From positions 248,001 to 312,000 of the forward strand of contig JAACJM010000069.1 of assembly GCA_013368315.1 (NCBI GenBank): DNA of 64,000 bases, read 5' to 3'. Origin of the DNA: Tetrapyrgos nigripes. Lineage: Eukaryota; Basidiomycota; Agaricomycetes; Agaricales; Campanellaceae. The notes below the pieces were generated by a model. The model ran no database searches. It had not been told where the DNA came from and worked only from the letters and a program-made list of their open reading frames with translations. The translations under genes and the position numbers were made by a program. This document shows positions 1 through 12,486 of the stretch, piece by piece; position 1 is the stretch's first letter, and the number at the start of each line of letters is the position of its first letter.

Positions 1-799
1 GAACGAAAAAGGCATTTATTGCGCAATAAATAATTTCAATTTTTCAACAATAAACGAGCACTGCCTCGTTTGAAATCAAATTACTCCCATTATCTCCGTT
101 CCGTTCCGTTGCAATTGACAACCAACCTCCGACAAAGCCTCTCGAAGCGTTCAGTTTGCCACGTCAACCGTTCAACGTTCAACGCCAAGACGACGGGTCG
201 GGTTGGGGTGAGATGTTTCATGAGTTTCAGGTAAAACCGTACTTTTTTACTTCAGATCAGTCGGGCAGAACCATCGGCCCTCGGCTACGATGGAACCAAA
301 CGTCGGCGCTGAAAATAAAATTTCGTTGAGAAGACCCTTGGTCTTCCTTGGTTCTTCCTTCGCGCGCGTTTCAAAAATATCTTAGCCAAAACCAGGGCCA
401 GGGGCACTATCTAGAAGAAGTATCCAATATGTATGACTTATTTTGACACTAGGGTCCAACAAGCGCCAAACGCCTAAAATAATTGCTCGAAAACTCAAAA
501 AGTGGATCCACTTCGTCCCTTGGACCGACGTTAGTGCACTACTACTTAGCTCCAGATATCAAACCATGGGTAGTCGAAAAGCGGCCGTCTCTGCCCGTTT
601 TTTCCTATTAGTTAGTCTCTCTCATGGAACACTTTGCACTTGAGGTCGTTCTAAGGTCGTTCCTAGCTTTAAGCAAATCCTAACGTTGACGGTGGATGGA
701 TGGATACACATTGGACCTGGACACAGATTACATCCACTCAATCAACGAATGGGATAGCTTCTTTTCTTCTTATCCGAGACGTGGTTCGAGGTAGAATGT
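1..799. other. Gene-free left edge
   Basis: I see no supportable gene here. The open frames are short, overlap on both strands and show no family motif. An 18-bp perfect palindrome, ATTTATTGCGCAATAAAT, sits at 14-31. Simple pentamer runs (tccgttccgttccgtt) lie near 95-112. Confidence 0.5.
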
Positions 800-1350
800 C
801 AAAGCGCTTCACGGGTACAGTTCCCCGAGTCACCGACCATGCTGGCTGGGCCTGGCATACTTACCAGCTAAGTACTTCGTCTGCCTGCTTATGCCACAGT
901 GACTACACGGGTACACTTCTCTGAGTCACCGACCGCGCTGGCTGGCATATTACCAGATACTTCGCAGTGCCTATACCACAGTGACTATATGGGTACAGTT
1001 CTCTGAGTCACCGACTACTTACGCTGGCTGGGCCTGGTGTACTACCAACTTCGTCTGCCTGCCTATGCCACAGTGACTACACGGGTACACTTCTCTGAGT
1101 CACCGACCGCGCTGGCTGGCCTATTACCAGATACTTCGCAGTGCCTATGCCACAGTGACTATATGGGTACAGTTCTCTGAGTCACCGACTACTTACGCTG
1201 GCTGGGCCTGGTGTACTACCAACTTCGTCTGCCTGCCTATGCCACAGTGACTGCACGGGTACACTTCTCTGAGTCACCGACCACATTGGCTGGGCCTGGC
1301 GTACTACCGGCTACTTGAACTTCATCTGCCTGCCTATGCCACAGTGACTG
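800..1350. repeat. Higher-order minisatellite, about 174-bp period
   Basis: The core GGGTACASTTCTCTGAGTCACCGAC recurs near 812, 908, 991, 1082, 1165 and 1257. The spacing alternates between about 82 and 92 bp, so two diverged half-units form a unit of about 174-175 bp. Each half-unit also carries 'tatgccacagtgact' and 'gctggctgggcctgg'. No coding role is visible. The regular alternation indicates that the dimer, not the monomer, was the unit amplified. Confidence 0.85.
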
Positions 1351-2980
1351 CAATTTGCACTTGTGACTGAAACTCAAAACTTGTTACGTTGGATACCTAT
1401 ACAGATCGCCTCTGGATTGCCTACAGATACACAATGGCATGTATATGGAAATTGCGCCTGTTATTACACGTATGCCATGCGAGTCTGGAAAAACACCCGT
1501 GACCGTATACTAGAAGTTGTATAGCAGAGAAGTAAGTAATAGCTTGTGATTTCCCAGGACTGACACTCACTGACAGAATCAGACGCAAACGAGGTTTTGA
1601 TGGTAAACGTTCTACTGGGGGAGATCCACGAGCAGCACTTTGAAGGGATCTGCTTCATTCAAGTTATTAAAAACGCATGTGCCTGTGGTAATTCGAAGGA
1701 GGGCCGTTGTCATGGTTATGTTGAACTTGGGCGTTTTCTGGATCCGTGTCCTGGCAGATGAGTACACAACTCACTCTAACCGATTTATACGAGCTGTCCT
1801 CTATGAATTCTATACGAGCTATTTGTTGCCAACTCCAGATTTTGTCCTGAACAGGGTATACTACCTCGACTATATGCGGTGCCGAGTAGAAGGACGGTTG
1901 GTCTGGACTTGACTTCGACTTTCTTTTTGATTGATGAAATCTTGATGCTCGTACATAGACAGACATAGACAGAGCTACATTGGAGCATGTTCAGTGAGGT
2001 GCGTTCTAGACCTTTTGCCACAGCCGCCCACGCATCATATCTGTTGCGGAAGATTGTTTCAGCCACCGACAGCCACCGACTCGAGGTTCGACCATCCGCA
2101 TTCTGTCGACACACTACCTAGGTTCTGGTTCCTTCGAAGAGATTGACGAGGTATTCTATTTAGTACCTATCCACTTTTTTTTCTGTATCAAGGCTCTTTT
2201 TCGGTATAACCTAGGGAGCCTTTGGCCCTTTGCAGATCAGCAATAGCTTCGGAATTCATTATTTTTTAGTTTGGAGTCCTGGCAGCATCTCGCATGTACT
2301 CTTCTATCCTGATCGTCATTTCATTGCTGAAAAAGCAATAGAATCACGAGCTCCAAGTTGGAAGCCTCTAGAAATTGTCGACCCTTGACTCCGCTAACCC
2401 TACTACGCCACTGGACTATGCTCTCATTCGACTCTCGCAAGGTTCGGCTAGTCAAACATGATGCATTCTTCCAATCAAACTGAGCTCCGACTCGGAGGGG
2501 GGCCAGATTAATTATTCAGCTGTTACTTTCCGACCAGAATTCATGTAGTCCATAACAACGCAATCCCTGCCGCAGTTCTCCACCAGCTTCCCCGGATCCT
2601 CTGATAATTGGTAGACAATGGACCGTTACGGACATCGGACCGAATTCAGGCGCGCACTGAGCGACTTTTCCGTTGGACACATATACTTACATGACACTAT
2701 CATCTATAGGTAATCTAAGCGACTTATCCATTATCGCCGGTGAGATAGGCAGGTTCGTTTGTATGTGGTATGATCATTGATGCAAGTACTTGTATACCAG
2801 CCCTGAGTACTGAGTCGCGGTTCAGTGGTTCGCGATGTATGCTGTCCTGTCTTGACTCGAACACTTGAGTGCGATGAGGTGATAAAGAAAGGATATCCGA
2901 TTCATGGTACTTACTACACTTGGTAGGTAAGCAGGTTTCGAAATTCTCACTTCTAGTTACCGTAAAGTTGATGGTGACCC
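1351..2980. other. Intergenic, no gene recognised
   Basis: Open frames of 60-110 codons overlap on both strands between 1464 and 2114. None shows a domain, signal peptide or credible splice structure. I see nothing else supportable. Confidence 0.4.
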
Positions 2981-3322
2981 GATTACCGTTGCCATCGAGG
3001 ATCAGCTCACTTTTCTGACTCGAGCTCTGGCTGGGCATTGCTTGCGTAGACGCCTTATAGCTTCTCGTATTCAGTCCATTAACGAGAAGCTTCAGTTCCA
3101 TTAAATGGACTGCCCAATATGCTTTCCGTTTCAGTCGCTGTAGAGTACTTAAGTACATAGAATTCACTGACATTTTCTATGTATGAACTTGTGGTATGTT
3201 TTACGAAGAACTGGGACAGGTCTGATATTTGTTCCACCAGCATTCGGTCAAGTAGAGTACATGCCTCCAGCCTGGAGAGCTACTGAGTGCTCAACGATTT
3301 ACACAGAATAGATTACGTAGAT
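2981..3322 (-). repeat. Left arm of long inverted repeat
   Basis: The reverse complement of this segment matches 4994-5297 over most of its length. Shared landmarks include the block around 'ggaggcatgtactctacttg' (about 3250-3270), 'cgactgaaacggaaagcata' (about 3115-3135) and 'agtgagctgatcctcgatgg' (about 2993-3012). This arm has one extra insertion of roughly 20 bp near 3085. Parallel translations of the arms are conserved, so the sequence may once have been coding. No family is recognised. Confidence 0.85.
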
Positions 3323-3401
3323 GTGATTTGATGGTGCGAAAGTTGAAGATAGTAAAGTTTTGCCTGCCCGCCCACAAATGACAAAGATGCTCTTCTTGAT
3401 C

Positions 3402-4813
3402 CCCAGTGAAAAGTCAATGGGCCCAGAGCGAACCCCAGCGAATGTTCAAAAGACGCTCAGTCTGATTCGCCTGTGTTCGCTCTCGTTACAAAATTGTGCA
3501 CCGCTCATTATCTGTATTGAGTCAAACTGAGTCCGAGCGAGCATTTTTTGGAAGATTTTGAGTATATTCGCTCTCATTCGCTCTCGTCCGTTTGGTTTGA
3601 ATAGGGTGCACTAATTGATGCGCTCGCTCTGGTTCTCTCTGGCTCACTCTGGTTCTGATCCAATTAATGTACACGTTCGTTCTGATTCACTCTGATTCTA
3701 CTTAATATTACATTGTATAATGGCTCTCATTCGTTCTCGTTCGTTCTCGTTCCCTGCTTTCTCTATACACTCCTTGTGGTTGTAAAATGAAAAATTGAAC
3801 TTGCATACAAAATCTAGACTTAGAAACGGCACCAGTTAGTGAACGAAGTGAAGGACATTTGCAGGGAACTCACAATGACTTGGAAATGCCTGAAGAAGAA
3901 AGTAGGATTCACTACAAGTCCACGAAGAGGTACCTAAAAATTCGACGTGGACAATTGCAAAGTGGAAAATAGCTGCACAAGAAGTCCATCAGTACTGCAA
4001 CGATACGGTGGCGCATACAAGACGCACCGGGAGCCCAGATATCCATACAAATTCGCCTAATGCAAAAGGCAGGTTAGAGAAAGAAGATAACGCGACACGG
4101 AAGACTCACTGAACGATGAGAAAACGCCTTTGCAGATCACGACGATGTTGGCCAGGGAGTTAGCGGGCAGCGTACAGGAATGTGTCCGAGACGTACCCAG
4201 AATACAAATACCCACTAGCACACACCTGATGGAAAAGGCGGGTTAGAGAAAGATGGTAGCGCGACCAACGGAGGACTCACCGGACAACAAAACCCACTTG
4301 TACAACCAATTCCATCCATCGTTCACATCAGAGACGCGTAAGGCTTTGAAGGTAACGGCGTTGGCCAGGCGGATTGCGCGTCGAACATGAAAGAGAAGAA
4401 GTCAACTGGCAATGGTGATGGTAGAAGGAAGAGAAAGGCGCGAAGTCCTTGAATGACGTCGAGTGTTTCTAAGATGCTCGGGACCTGCCGAAGTCGTTGA
4501 CGAAACGAAGCTATGCCTTTGTACAGTGTAGATAACATTGTACTACGCAGTACGTAGGATACATAATGATAAGTTGGACAAGTAGAGTGAAGTTACCTGG
4601 CTAACTTAGCCTAACTTCATAGGAACTAGTTGCTTTGACAACAAAGTAAGGAGAATTAGCCATACTTTAGCAGTTATCTAGTAGTTATCTAGTGCAATAC
4701 CTAGCATATGTATAACCTAGTTCGCTCGGACTCTTTCTGACTCTTTTTTCCCCGATCATTTGCGGGTGCACATTCGCTCTGGTTCGCTCTAGGGAAACCG
4801 ACTTTTCACTGGG
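3402..4813. mobile_element. Non-autonomous TIR DNA transposon, 1.4 kb
   Basis: The element begins CCCAGTGAAAAGTC (3402-3415) and ends with its exact reverse complement (4800-4813). It is flanked by a 7-bp direct repeat, CTTGATC, at 3395-3401 and 4814-4820. Beyond the 14-bp perfect TIR, the inverted similarity continues through the 'gagcgaacc...gcgaatg' segment. The left 380 bp are packed with diverged TTCGCTCT/TTCGTTCTCGTTCG motifs, as in subterminal transposase-binding arrays. A direct duplication of about 169 bp lies near 4060-4300 ('ggttagagaaag'). No transposase frame of useful length is seen, so it is probably non-autonomous. The CAGTG within the TIR and the 7-bp target duplication suggest hAT-like, but the superfamily is not certain. 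Confidence 0.85.
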
Positions 4814-4993
4814 CTTGATCCTTCACCTTTGCCTTACCGGCTGGCAGTCCCATGGTCCTCATCTGCTCACTCTCCTCAACCTCCCTTCCATGAGGATGAA
4901 GTTATAAGTGACACTGTGAAGCGAAATGGCAATAAGCTCCGAAGCTCTGTTTCACTTCAAGCTCATCCCGACTCCGTCTTCTTTGTTTCTCTA

Positions 4994-5297
4994 CGTAATC
5001 TATTCTGTGAATCGTTTAGCGCTCAGCGCTCAGCAGCTGGAGGCATGTACTCTACTTGACCGAATGCTGGCGGAACAAATATCTGGCCTGTGCCAGTTCT
5101 TCGTAAACATACCGCAAGTACATACATAGAAAATGTCAGTGAAATCTATGTCCTTACTCCACAGCGACTGAAACGGAAAGCATATTGGGCAGTCCATTTA
5201 ATCAAACTGAATACGAGAAGCTATAAGGCGTCTACGCAAGCAATGCCCAGCAAGAGCTCGAGTCAGAAAAGTGAGCTGATCCTCGATGGCAACGGTA
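4994..5297 (+). repeat. Right arm of long inverted repeat
   Basis: This is the partner of the arm at 2981-3322. Homology starts at 'ctacgtaatctattctgtg' and runs to 'ctcgatggcaacggta', with scattered substitutions. With the left arm and a spacer of about 1.67 kb it makes a foldback locus. The TIR transposon at 3402-4813 occupies most of the spacer. Confidence 0.85.
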
Positions 5298-7861
5298 CCC
5301 GATTATCCTCCGCAAATTTCAAATCAGGACCGAACTTCCGGAAGTTCCAAAAAACAAAAGTTCGCAAGTTGACCGAGATAAATTCTTCAAGGAGATAAAA
5401 TGGTGTAGTCCGTGAGTTATAGGGGTAGAATCCTAGGACCCTGCAGTGAGTACCCACACCATTCAGCCACTATCAGCAGGCCCCAGGGCCTTAGACTACG
5501 TCTGCTGATCGAACGCTGAAAGCGCTCAGCTCACGATAAGACTTACGATCATCAATGGCGAATAACTCGACATGCCTGGGCAAAGCGTTATACACAGTGA
5601 AGGAAAGCGTGAGTGGAGTGGCTGCCAATTTCATTTGAACTACATACATACATAGTACTTGACCCCGCAATCTTATCTACCCTACCCACCATTGAGTCAA
5701 ATCAGTGAGTCAAATCCAGTCATCTTTGATTCTCACAGACGTTCGAGCCCAATTCGAGTCAAAGGAAGAACGACATGAGGCGATCGAGCCTTGCATATAC
5801 CACATTTCATCATGCCTCTGATGCGGCTATCGATATATAGTTAGTGAAAGAGATCAAAGGTTCTACGACACATAACATATACTTACAATCTTAATAAGCA
5901 CTCGTGCGCCATTGTCTTCCTTTCCAGGCAGCAATGCTTTGTTATCCCATCAATATGACGCCGCAGGTGGACGGAGAATAACTCCTTCGACCATGTATGT
6001 GGCTTGGCCGGGACGATTTGATTGAATTATTCCTCCCGCCCACCCCCCTCTCGAGCTCCCACACCTCCCCCCAACAGAACAACAGACATAGATAGGCAGA
6101 AACGCACCTGGAAGTCCCTCGCCGGCGCAGACACTGACTCGATGACAAGGCTTGAAATATAAGCTCATGTTTTTGCCACAATATGATGTTGACTCGAAGA
6201 TCACCTCTCCAAGCCCTCTCATCTAAGACTCAAGCTCATATCCACACACACACACACACACACACACACCCATTCCTGGCGCCATTGGTGGCTGATGCAA
6301 GCTGAGCGCTGAATGCCCATCAGTACAATGATGCATAGTTAATATTTGTTTTCGTAACAAGGACTTTCGGACCAGAGAAATAGCCACTTGTCGTTTCGGC
6401 GCTGAAGAAGACTGGGTTTCGCGTTGCTTCTGCATGGACCAGAACGAGGACTGGCAAGTTCAATCGATTTTTTGGCAGGCTGATTGAAGCTAGAATGGAA
6501 TCTGTCGCCGGCTAAGAGCGTACGCATGGCTACTGAACACCCGTGGGCCACATCTCCGTCCTCTGGCCTCATTAAGCTGACTCAGAGATCGTCAGTTCCC
6601 GCGTGGCACTCATCCCTTCGATCTTTTTCCTTGATGACGAAAATTAAGATAAAACGCCGTAGTAGTAAGTAGCCAGGCGATGGATGTTTCCTGCCACGCT
6701 GGACCGCCAAACACCATACAGAGGTGGTGAGCCCTCGGATAATGGACTGTATGGACCAGTGCAGCCCGACACTCCGGATTTGAAGAGTCCGAAGACCACG
6801 TCTTCGAGGGGCTTTGAGGCTGTCGGGGTCTAGAATACCACAACATACACGTCGCGAGTGAAGTACTAGGTACAAGGCACTGGACTGGCCACCGACGGAT
6901 GCCGTCAAACGTTCGCTGCTCTGCACTGCAAAAATCGTCGAGAATCAAAGGAGTATGCGATTCACCGAGTCCGAGTCGGGTAGACAAACTTGAATCAAAC
7001 TGTCAAGCCTGTCGACGATTCCGGTCTCTTTCAGCCAAGCTCATCAACAACAATACATATGTATCGAATATGTCAATGTCAACGCAAACATTGCACAGGG
7101 GAAGGCAGAGGGCTACTAGTGTTGAGCTAGTGTCTCCGCAATGAAGGCTGCCATAATGGTACACAGTGTTTTGCATTGACTTGTACACCGTCCGGTATTT
7201 CAAAGTCCCAATGCCATGTTCACGCCACTGCGCAAAAAACGGGGTCGGTGTGAGAGGTTTGTACGACTTCCGGCATTTCAAACTCCCAATGCCATGTTCA
7301 CGCCACTGCGCAAAAGACGTGCGAGAGGTTAAAGTGTTTTCGATATATCGGTACGGTGGCCCAGGTATGAGGCGTACCATGGATACGTTGGCAGTGGAGA
7401 AGTGGCACAGTTATGAGGCAAGCCACACATGCAGAATGACGTCGTCGTCGTCTTCGAACGAGCTCGAGTCGAGGATCAGGACAGGATGAAGGCAGACGAG
7501 AAGTTGGATGATATTCAACATATCTATGGGTTGCAAATTGTCCCTGACCAATGACAGCTAACGAAAGCGAAAGCGAGCTAGTAAAGATGGAATAGCGTAT
7601 AAATACGGTGAACGTCTAGATGAAACAAAAATCCAAATAATATAGTGATACATATTAGCATACATAAACCATGCCAGTTCTCATACCTATTAGTATATGT
7701 GTATGCGATTGTTACCCTTACGAGCGCAAGGAGTACCATTGCATAAGCGAGACGATTGAAGTCCGGTGAATAATGCGCCTGTAATACATAATACACTGTG
7801 TGCAGGGACGAGGAAACAGACTGGGATGATGGAGCAAGTTTGCTGCACAACGAATCGACCC
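5298..7861. other. Intergenic; microsatellite and short tandem repeat
   Basis: No gene is recognised in these 2.5 kb. A (CA)n microsatellite occupies 6243-6269. A tandem pair of about 78 bp occupies roughly 7191-7315; each copy carries 'ccatgttcacgccactgcgc'. Open frames up to 125 codons on the minus strand (6610-7380) lack recognisable motifs, and some arise from the tandem pair itself. Confidence 0.45.
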
Positions 7862-9603
7862 CTAGTGATGAAGTTTGTCAAAAAACTCCGACAACCTGCT
7901 CGGTCGGTCCTGTTCCGCAGGAGACGAAGATGACGCATTGAGTGCCCCAGCTCCAGGCGAAAGTCCATGCCCAGGAGAATTAGGTTGTTTCGGTTTCGGT
8001 TTCGTATGACGGGGCGGAGGTGGGGCAACATATATCATGGGATTGTTCAACTGCGCAGGCGATGGCGACGGTTGATGGGGATGGACTTGGTGAGCGTGAA
8101 CGTGAGTAGATGCAAGTGATGTTGCGGAGGGAGGAGAACTAGATCGTCGGCCAAATAGTGAGGTGAGGGATAGGTGACCGGGACCAGGGGATGAGGAAGG
8201 GGACACTGGTGATATAAAGAATAGTCTTTTCAACGAGAAGATTTCAAGCCTCGAAGAAGTCTCCGACCTTTCTTCTCCGTTTTCCCGTCCTTTCTTGTGT
8301 CGCTGTTCTCTTTCCCATGGTGCAACGATGGTCGGGGCTCTAGTTCTGGCATGGGGATTTTGCTCAGATGGATTTGCAAGCTGTTAGGGGGTGTGTATCC
8401 GTCTTGTGGTTGGTCGAGATTAATCCGTCTGGGTCCGCTTTTCTTCGTGTCATAGAGGACGTATTGATGAAAATCATCGTCGAGACCTGTGGCAAATACG
8501 GTGAGAAGGATAGGCAGGAAAAACGAGCAAGTGCGTACCTGCTTTATGTCTTAAACGCTTGGTTTCTTCCACCACTTGCAGTACTTTTAACACCTCGGTT
8601 TCCGTATTGGAGCGGATGGTGACAAACAACATAGCATCATCCTACCAAAGGCGTAAATTGTTAGGAGATAAATGAATGGGTCCAGGATAGGGACATACCT
8701 GCAAGAGATTCCAGCAATAGGCCGCATAATCATTTGCACTACCTTCCTCCTCGACCGTCACTTCATTGATATCTCCTCGAATCGCGTGCATTTCTGCAAT
8801 GCGATCTATACCAGTCTTGGGTTGTGGTTTGGAAGGTAATGGAGGAGGTGAAGTCGAAGGAGTTGGTGAAAGTTTGGGAAGTGCAGCCAGAGAGGAACTT
8901 GAGTTCTGCCTCTTTTCGTGCGAGGCTTCGTTTGCGTCTTGGAAAGTGAGTAATGCCGTTAAGATGACAATCTCGAGGCCCTTCCTGTCCTCTACATCAA
9001 AACTGAAAGGCGGTGAGACTGAGGACACAGTGAAAGGTTCGGCCACTACACACCGATTGAGATTGTAATCAAGTATCTGGACAGACTGCGTCTTGAGACG
9101 CCCTGCAGGCTCCTTCGTAATCGCGACCAGGACTGGTGGATCGGGTTTCCGTATCAGATAACATTCCTCTCGTTTCCATTCGAATTCGTGTCTAGCCCAG
9201 AGCTGAGTTGGAACGTGCAGTATAAGATCCAGTAGAGGACATACTCTTCCCATTTGAACGACCATTTGAACGACAGTTTGCCGGTATATTTGAGCTCTAT
9301 ATTCTTAGTTGGGTTGTACAACTCTAGCATCTTTGTCTTGCTCGTAGCACTTGGGGCAGTGGCAATCGCCAGTAATGATTGAGATGTGAAGTCTGCATAG
9401 GTATTCCATTTCAGCTAGTGCAACTCAAGGTATATATACGTGTATGACCACGTACCATAGACCTCAGCCTTGTATACTGGTCCCTCCATTCGCTGTTTCC
9501 GATAGTGGACGACGCCAGAAGGCTCCGCAAGGTCAACAACGTTGGTTGGATCATCCTTGTTGGGAGCAAGAATGAGAGTAAACAGATTTTGATCAAGACT
9601 CAT
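7862..9603 (-). CDS. Conserved Agaricomycete protein of unknown function
   Basis: I do not recognise a named family, but the gene structure is coherent. The first exon (ATG at 9601-9603) encodes MSLDQNLFTLILAPNKDD. After an intron near 9450 the protein continues with TKMLELYNPTKNIELKYTGK. Short introns (GTATGT...CAG near 9210-9252, GTGTGT...CAG near 9005-9053) join this to HEFEWKREECYLIRKPDPP and NLNRFDVEDRKGLEIVILT. Further introns near 8645-8701 and 8490-8540 join DDAMLFVTIRSNTETEV and LDDDFHQYVLYDTKKSG. The C-terminus is Pro/Ser/His-rich and ends SRLSEFFDKLHH. Joining that tail needs a weak intron (GTCGGA...CCAG, about 8209-8270), which keeps the frame. Otherwise the protein stops near 8230. 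The hydrophilic core and low-complexity linker suggest a cytosolic protein. Confidence 0.7.
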
Positions 9604-9979
9604 GACTGGGCTGATATTAGTCTCCCCCTAGGCAGACTCAAGCAAGCAGGCTAGTGGCTGATGTTGGATGCAGTTCCGGTCGAGAATGGAGGTGTCTATG
9701 GAGAGAAGAACGAAGAAGAACGAAGAGAAGTTGTGCATCACTGCTCCCGCAGTAGGGAATAAATTGGCGGAGATCGCCCGTGCTGCGCGTACCAGCCTTG
9801 GCGATGGCGTGTCTTGGAGAACTTTGCCTCAGGATGTCTAAGTCATTTACTGAAGATCCAATAATTCTACGTTACAGTTAAAGCATATCCAATGCATCTA
9901 AGTAAAATCTTATCCAAGAATTCCAATCTACAAGTCGTATACTTCATGAAAGCCGTGAACGCATCAGTACTTACTCCGT

Positions 9980-12486
9980 CTATCGTGTAAAGGAACTTCT
10001 GGCACGCATCTGCTCGCCCTTGTAGTAAATCCATATTGGGAACGGCACACCTAGAAAAATCGCAAGTCCTGATGAAGATTCGTTGTTGGTAGTCGCTCGG
10101 GAATAAGTACGACGAAGAATGGAGACATTACCTCCCAGAAGAGAATTGCCCGGTCCAATTCCCATTGCATCAAACATCTGTTTGGCGAACAGAGGAAAAG
10201 CGAATCCCAATAAGCACCGTAACACCTGTTCGACTTTAGCATTAGTACGCTGGACACTTCAAGAAATTTCAGGGACACGTACTGAAGCAGCAGCCAGCGC
10301 GCTAGCAGCATAGGTAAACGAATCGACGAGGTAAAGCTGAGCAGGCAGGCTAACGAAGAAAAGTCAGAGCTTCAGAAATGTCCAAGTCAAATAACAGCTC
10401 ACAACACTGCCATCATGCCTAATAAAACGAGACAGTAAGAACTGGAAGGCGAAACAGACGCAATGTAGTAATCCTCACCGAAGCCAAAGATACCTGAGCC
10501 AATGATAGGCATGATGTAGTGGACACGAGCTGCTGCCGACCAGCCATACCAACTACAGAACAAAGAGTGAGTAGAACGCAGAGCAATAAGTAGAAAACTC
10601 ACAACAAGCCCACTGGCACACATAAGGACCCAACAAAAAGAGCAGGTATCCTCATTTCTGGCTTCGCTTTACCGCCATTCTTCGCTATCAACTAAGGGAA
10701 TGCATAAGTGTGAACAGCTGCTCCATGCTCGGGTCCAGACGAGTGACGGTACAGACATTTTTGTATATCCTATCAGCGGTGTCAGCACCGAAGAAGGTCG
10801 ACGCTACGAAGCCTGCTCCAAGACCTAGATAGACAAGGCCACCAGTACCGATTGGGAGACCGTAGACTTCGTTGAAAAGATCTGGGGAGCAGTGTTGGGG
10901 ACCGAGGAACCATTCAACAGAAAGTCAATCACTCACCCGCAAAGGTCGCGAACATTAAGTAGTAGATAGCTGCGGGTTTGTCCATTAATACAAGCATAAA
11001 TCCAAAACTACAATCAGCAGCCACAAACCATAGATACTACAAGTTCCAAATGCTGTCAGAAGTTGCTCAACACTCATACGAACGCAGAAAAGTACTCACA
11101 AGGCCATATAGAGACTCAGTACAAAACAGATAAAACTCCCAGTGAGCAATTGCACCGGCCGAATCAGGTTCAGCCGTATATATCGCGCTTTGCCCATCTG
11201 GACCATGGGATTTTGGAATTTTGTAGCCTTCTCTGGATCGGCAGCATTCTTCTTTGCCCGTCTCATCCGGAGGACAGGTGCGTATGTTTCCCTCAGAGTA
11301 GGAATTCCGAAAGCGCTGGCCACTCCGCAATAAGCTGCACGTAAGGAATAAGTAACGTATCAAGACCAGATGGAAAGATGATTACCAGCGATAATGATGA
11401 AAACATATTTGACACCGACTGATTCAGCTAGAAAACCACCTGCTATAGGACCTAGAGATAGAATGGATGTCATAATTCTTCCATGGTCAAGAAAGGTGCG
11501 ATTGGATGTACCTATCGCTGGAGCAAGTAATGGCCCTAATGTATACAACGACATTGCCAAAGCTCGGTCATTTTCTGAAAATAAATCGCTAATACTCCCG
11601 CCACCACATGCAACTACATATGTATACCGGACATCAGGTACCCGTCTATTCGAATCAACGCAGAGTAACTCACTTGGTGCGGAACCAGAAAAGCCGACTG
11701 CATACCCGTACATATCAGGAACGGCCGCGCCCAAGCAATGGAAGCTTCACTCACTCAGAAAACGGAAAGCAAGAAGCGTTCCTGTGTTTGGAGCAAATGC
11801 GCAACCCAACGCGAATCCCAAAGAAAAAATGTTTCCTAAGTGTAAGACCTGTATGTGTTCGATATAGGGTCAATTTTTTTCAAACTGAGCGAGTTGTAAG
11901 TACACACCCATGTCCTGCCATACATTTCCGATAGAGGTGCTAACACCAATGGCTGATATGTTCAGAAGTCAGCCATTCGAGCGCGACAACGATGAGGGTC
12001 CCACTTACCCCAAACGCGAAAGATAGCAGGAAGATACTCAATGTGAGTGCAACAATCGTTTGATTTTGGATGTCGTATTGTTCCGCGATTAAAGGTAAAC
12101 TGGGAGCCATGATTGAACTTGCAAGAGGTGGAATGAAGGTATACGCCGAGACCTACGCGTGGTTCGAATCAGTCCTGGCAGACTGGCGTAAACGACCATT
12201 GAAGACTCACTACAGACACTGCAAGCCATTTTTTTCGCGCAGACCAATTACGAGCGTTAATTGGATCATTCTCCCAGTCGTCTTCTTCATTCTCTATCAC
12301 TTCTTCCTTCTTGTCTGCAGGAATCGCAGATTCTCCGTGGCCTGGCTTCAAATCATGATCATGCGATACTTCAGAATTTCCATTCCCGTTGACTTCTATG
12401 GTGTTGGACCTGGAGTCATAGTCGTCAGGAAGAACGGAAGGCTTTTGTGACACAGCCGTTTCTACTGGAGCTGGAGTACTTTCCAT
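9980..12486 (-). CDS. MFS transporter, DHA1 (12-TM drug:H+ antiporter) type
   Basis: This is a plasma-membrane major facilitator, probably exporting small toxic molecules or polyamines by proton antiport. The N-terminal tail (about 75 residues, acidic) ends DDWENDPINARNWSARKKW, which is typical just before TM1 in fungal DHA1 proteins. After an intron the first helices read PPLASSIMAPSLPLIAEQY. The antiporter signature (motif C) appears as LGPLLAPAI-GPIAGGFLAE across an intron near 11,470. A loop rich in basic residues (TYAPVLRMRRAKKNA) follows TM6. The C-terminus is rebuilt by an intron near 10,068-10,131, giving GNSLLGGLAIFLGVPFPIW and then a basic tail ending RSSFTR. There are at least nine short introns. 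No key element is missing. The substrate cannot be told from sequence. Confidence 0.88.

Noticed and set aside
6243..6269. Cysteine/valine-rich peptide (VCVCVCVC)
   Set aside because: It is translation of a (CA)n microsatellite.
12161..12180. tRNA B-box-like text (ggttcgaatc), also near 21,868
   Set aside because: Both lie in intron/exon sequence of protein genes. No A-box at the right distance and no cloverleaf could be drawn.
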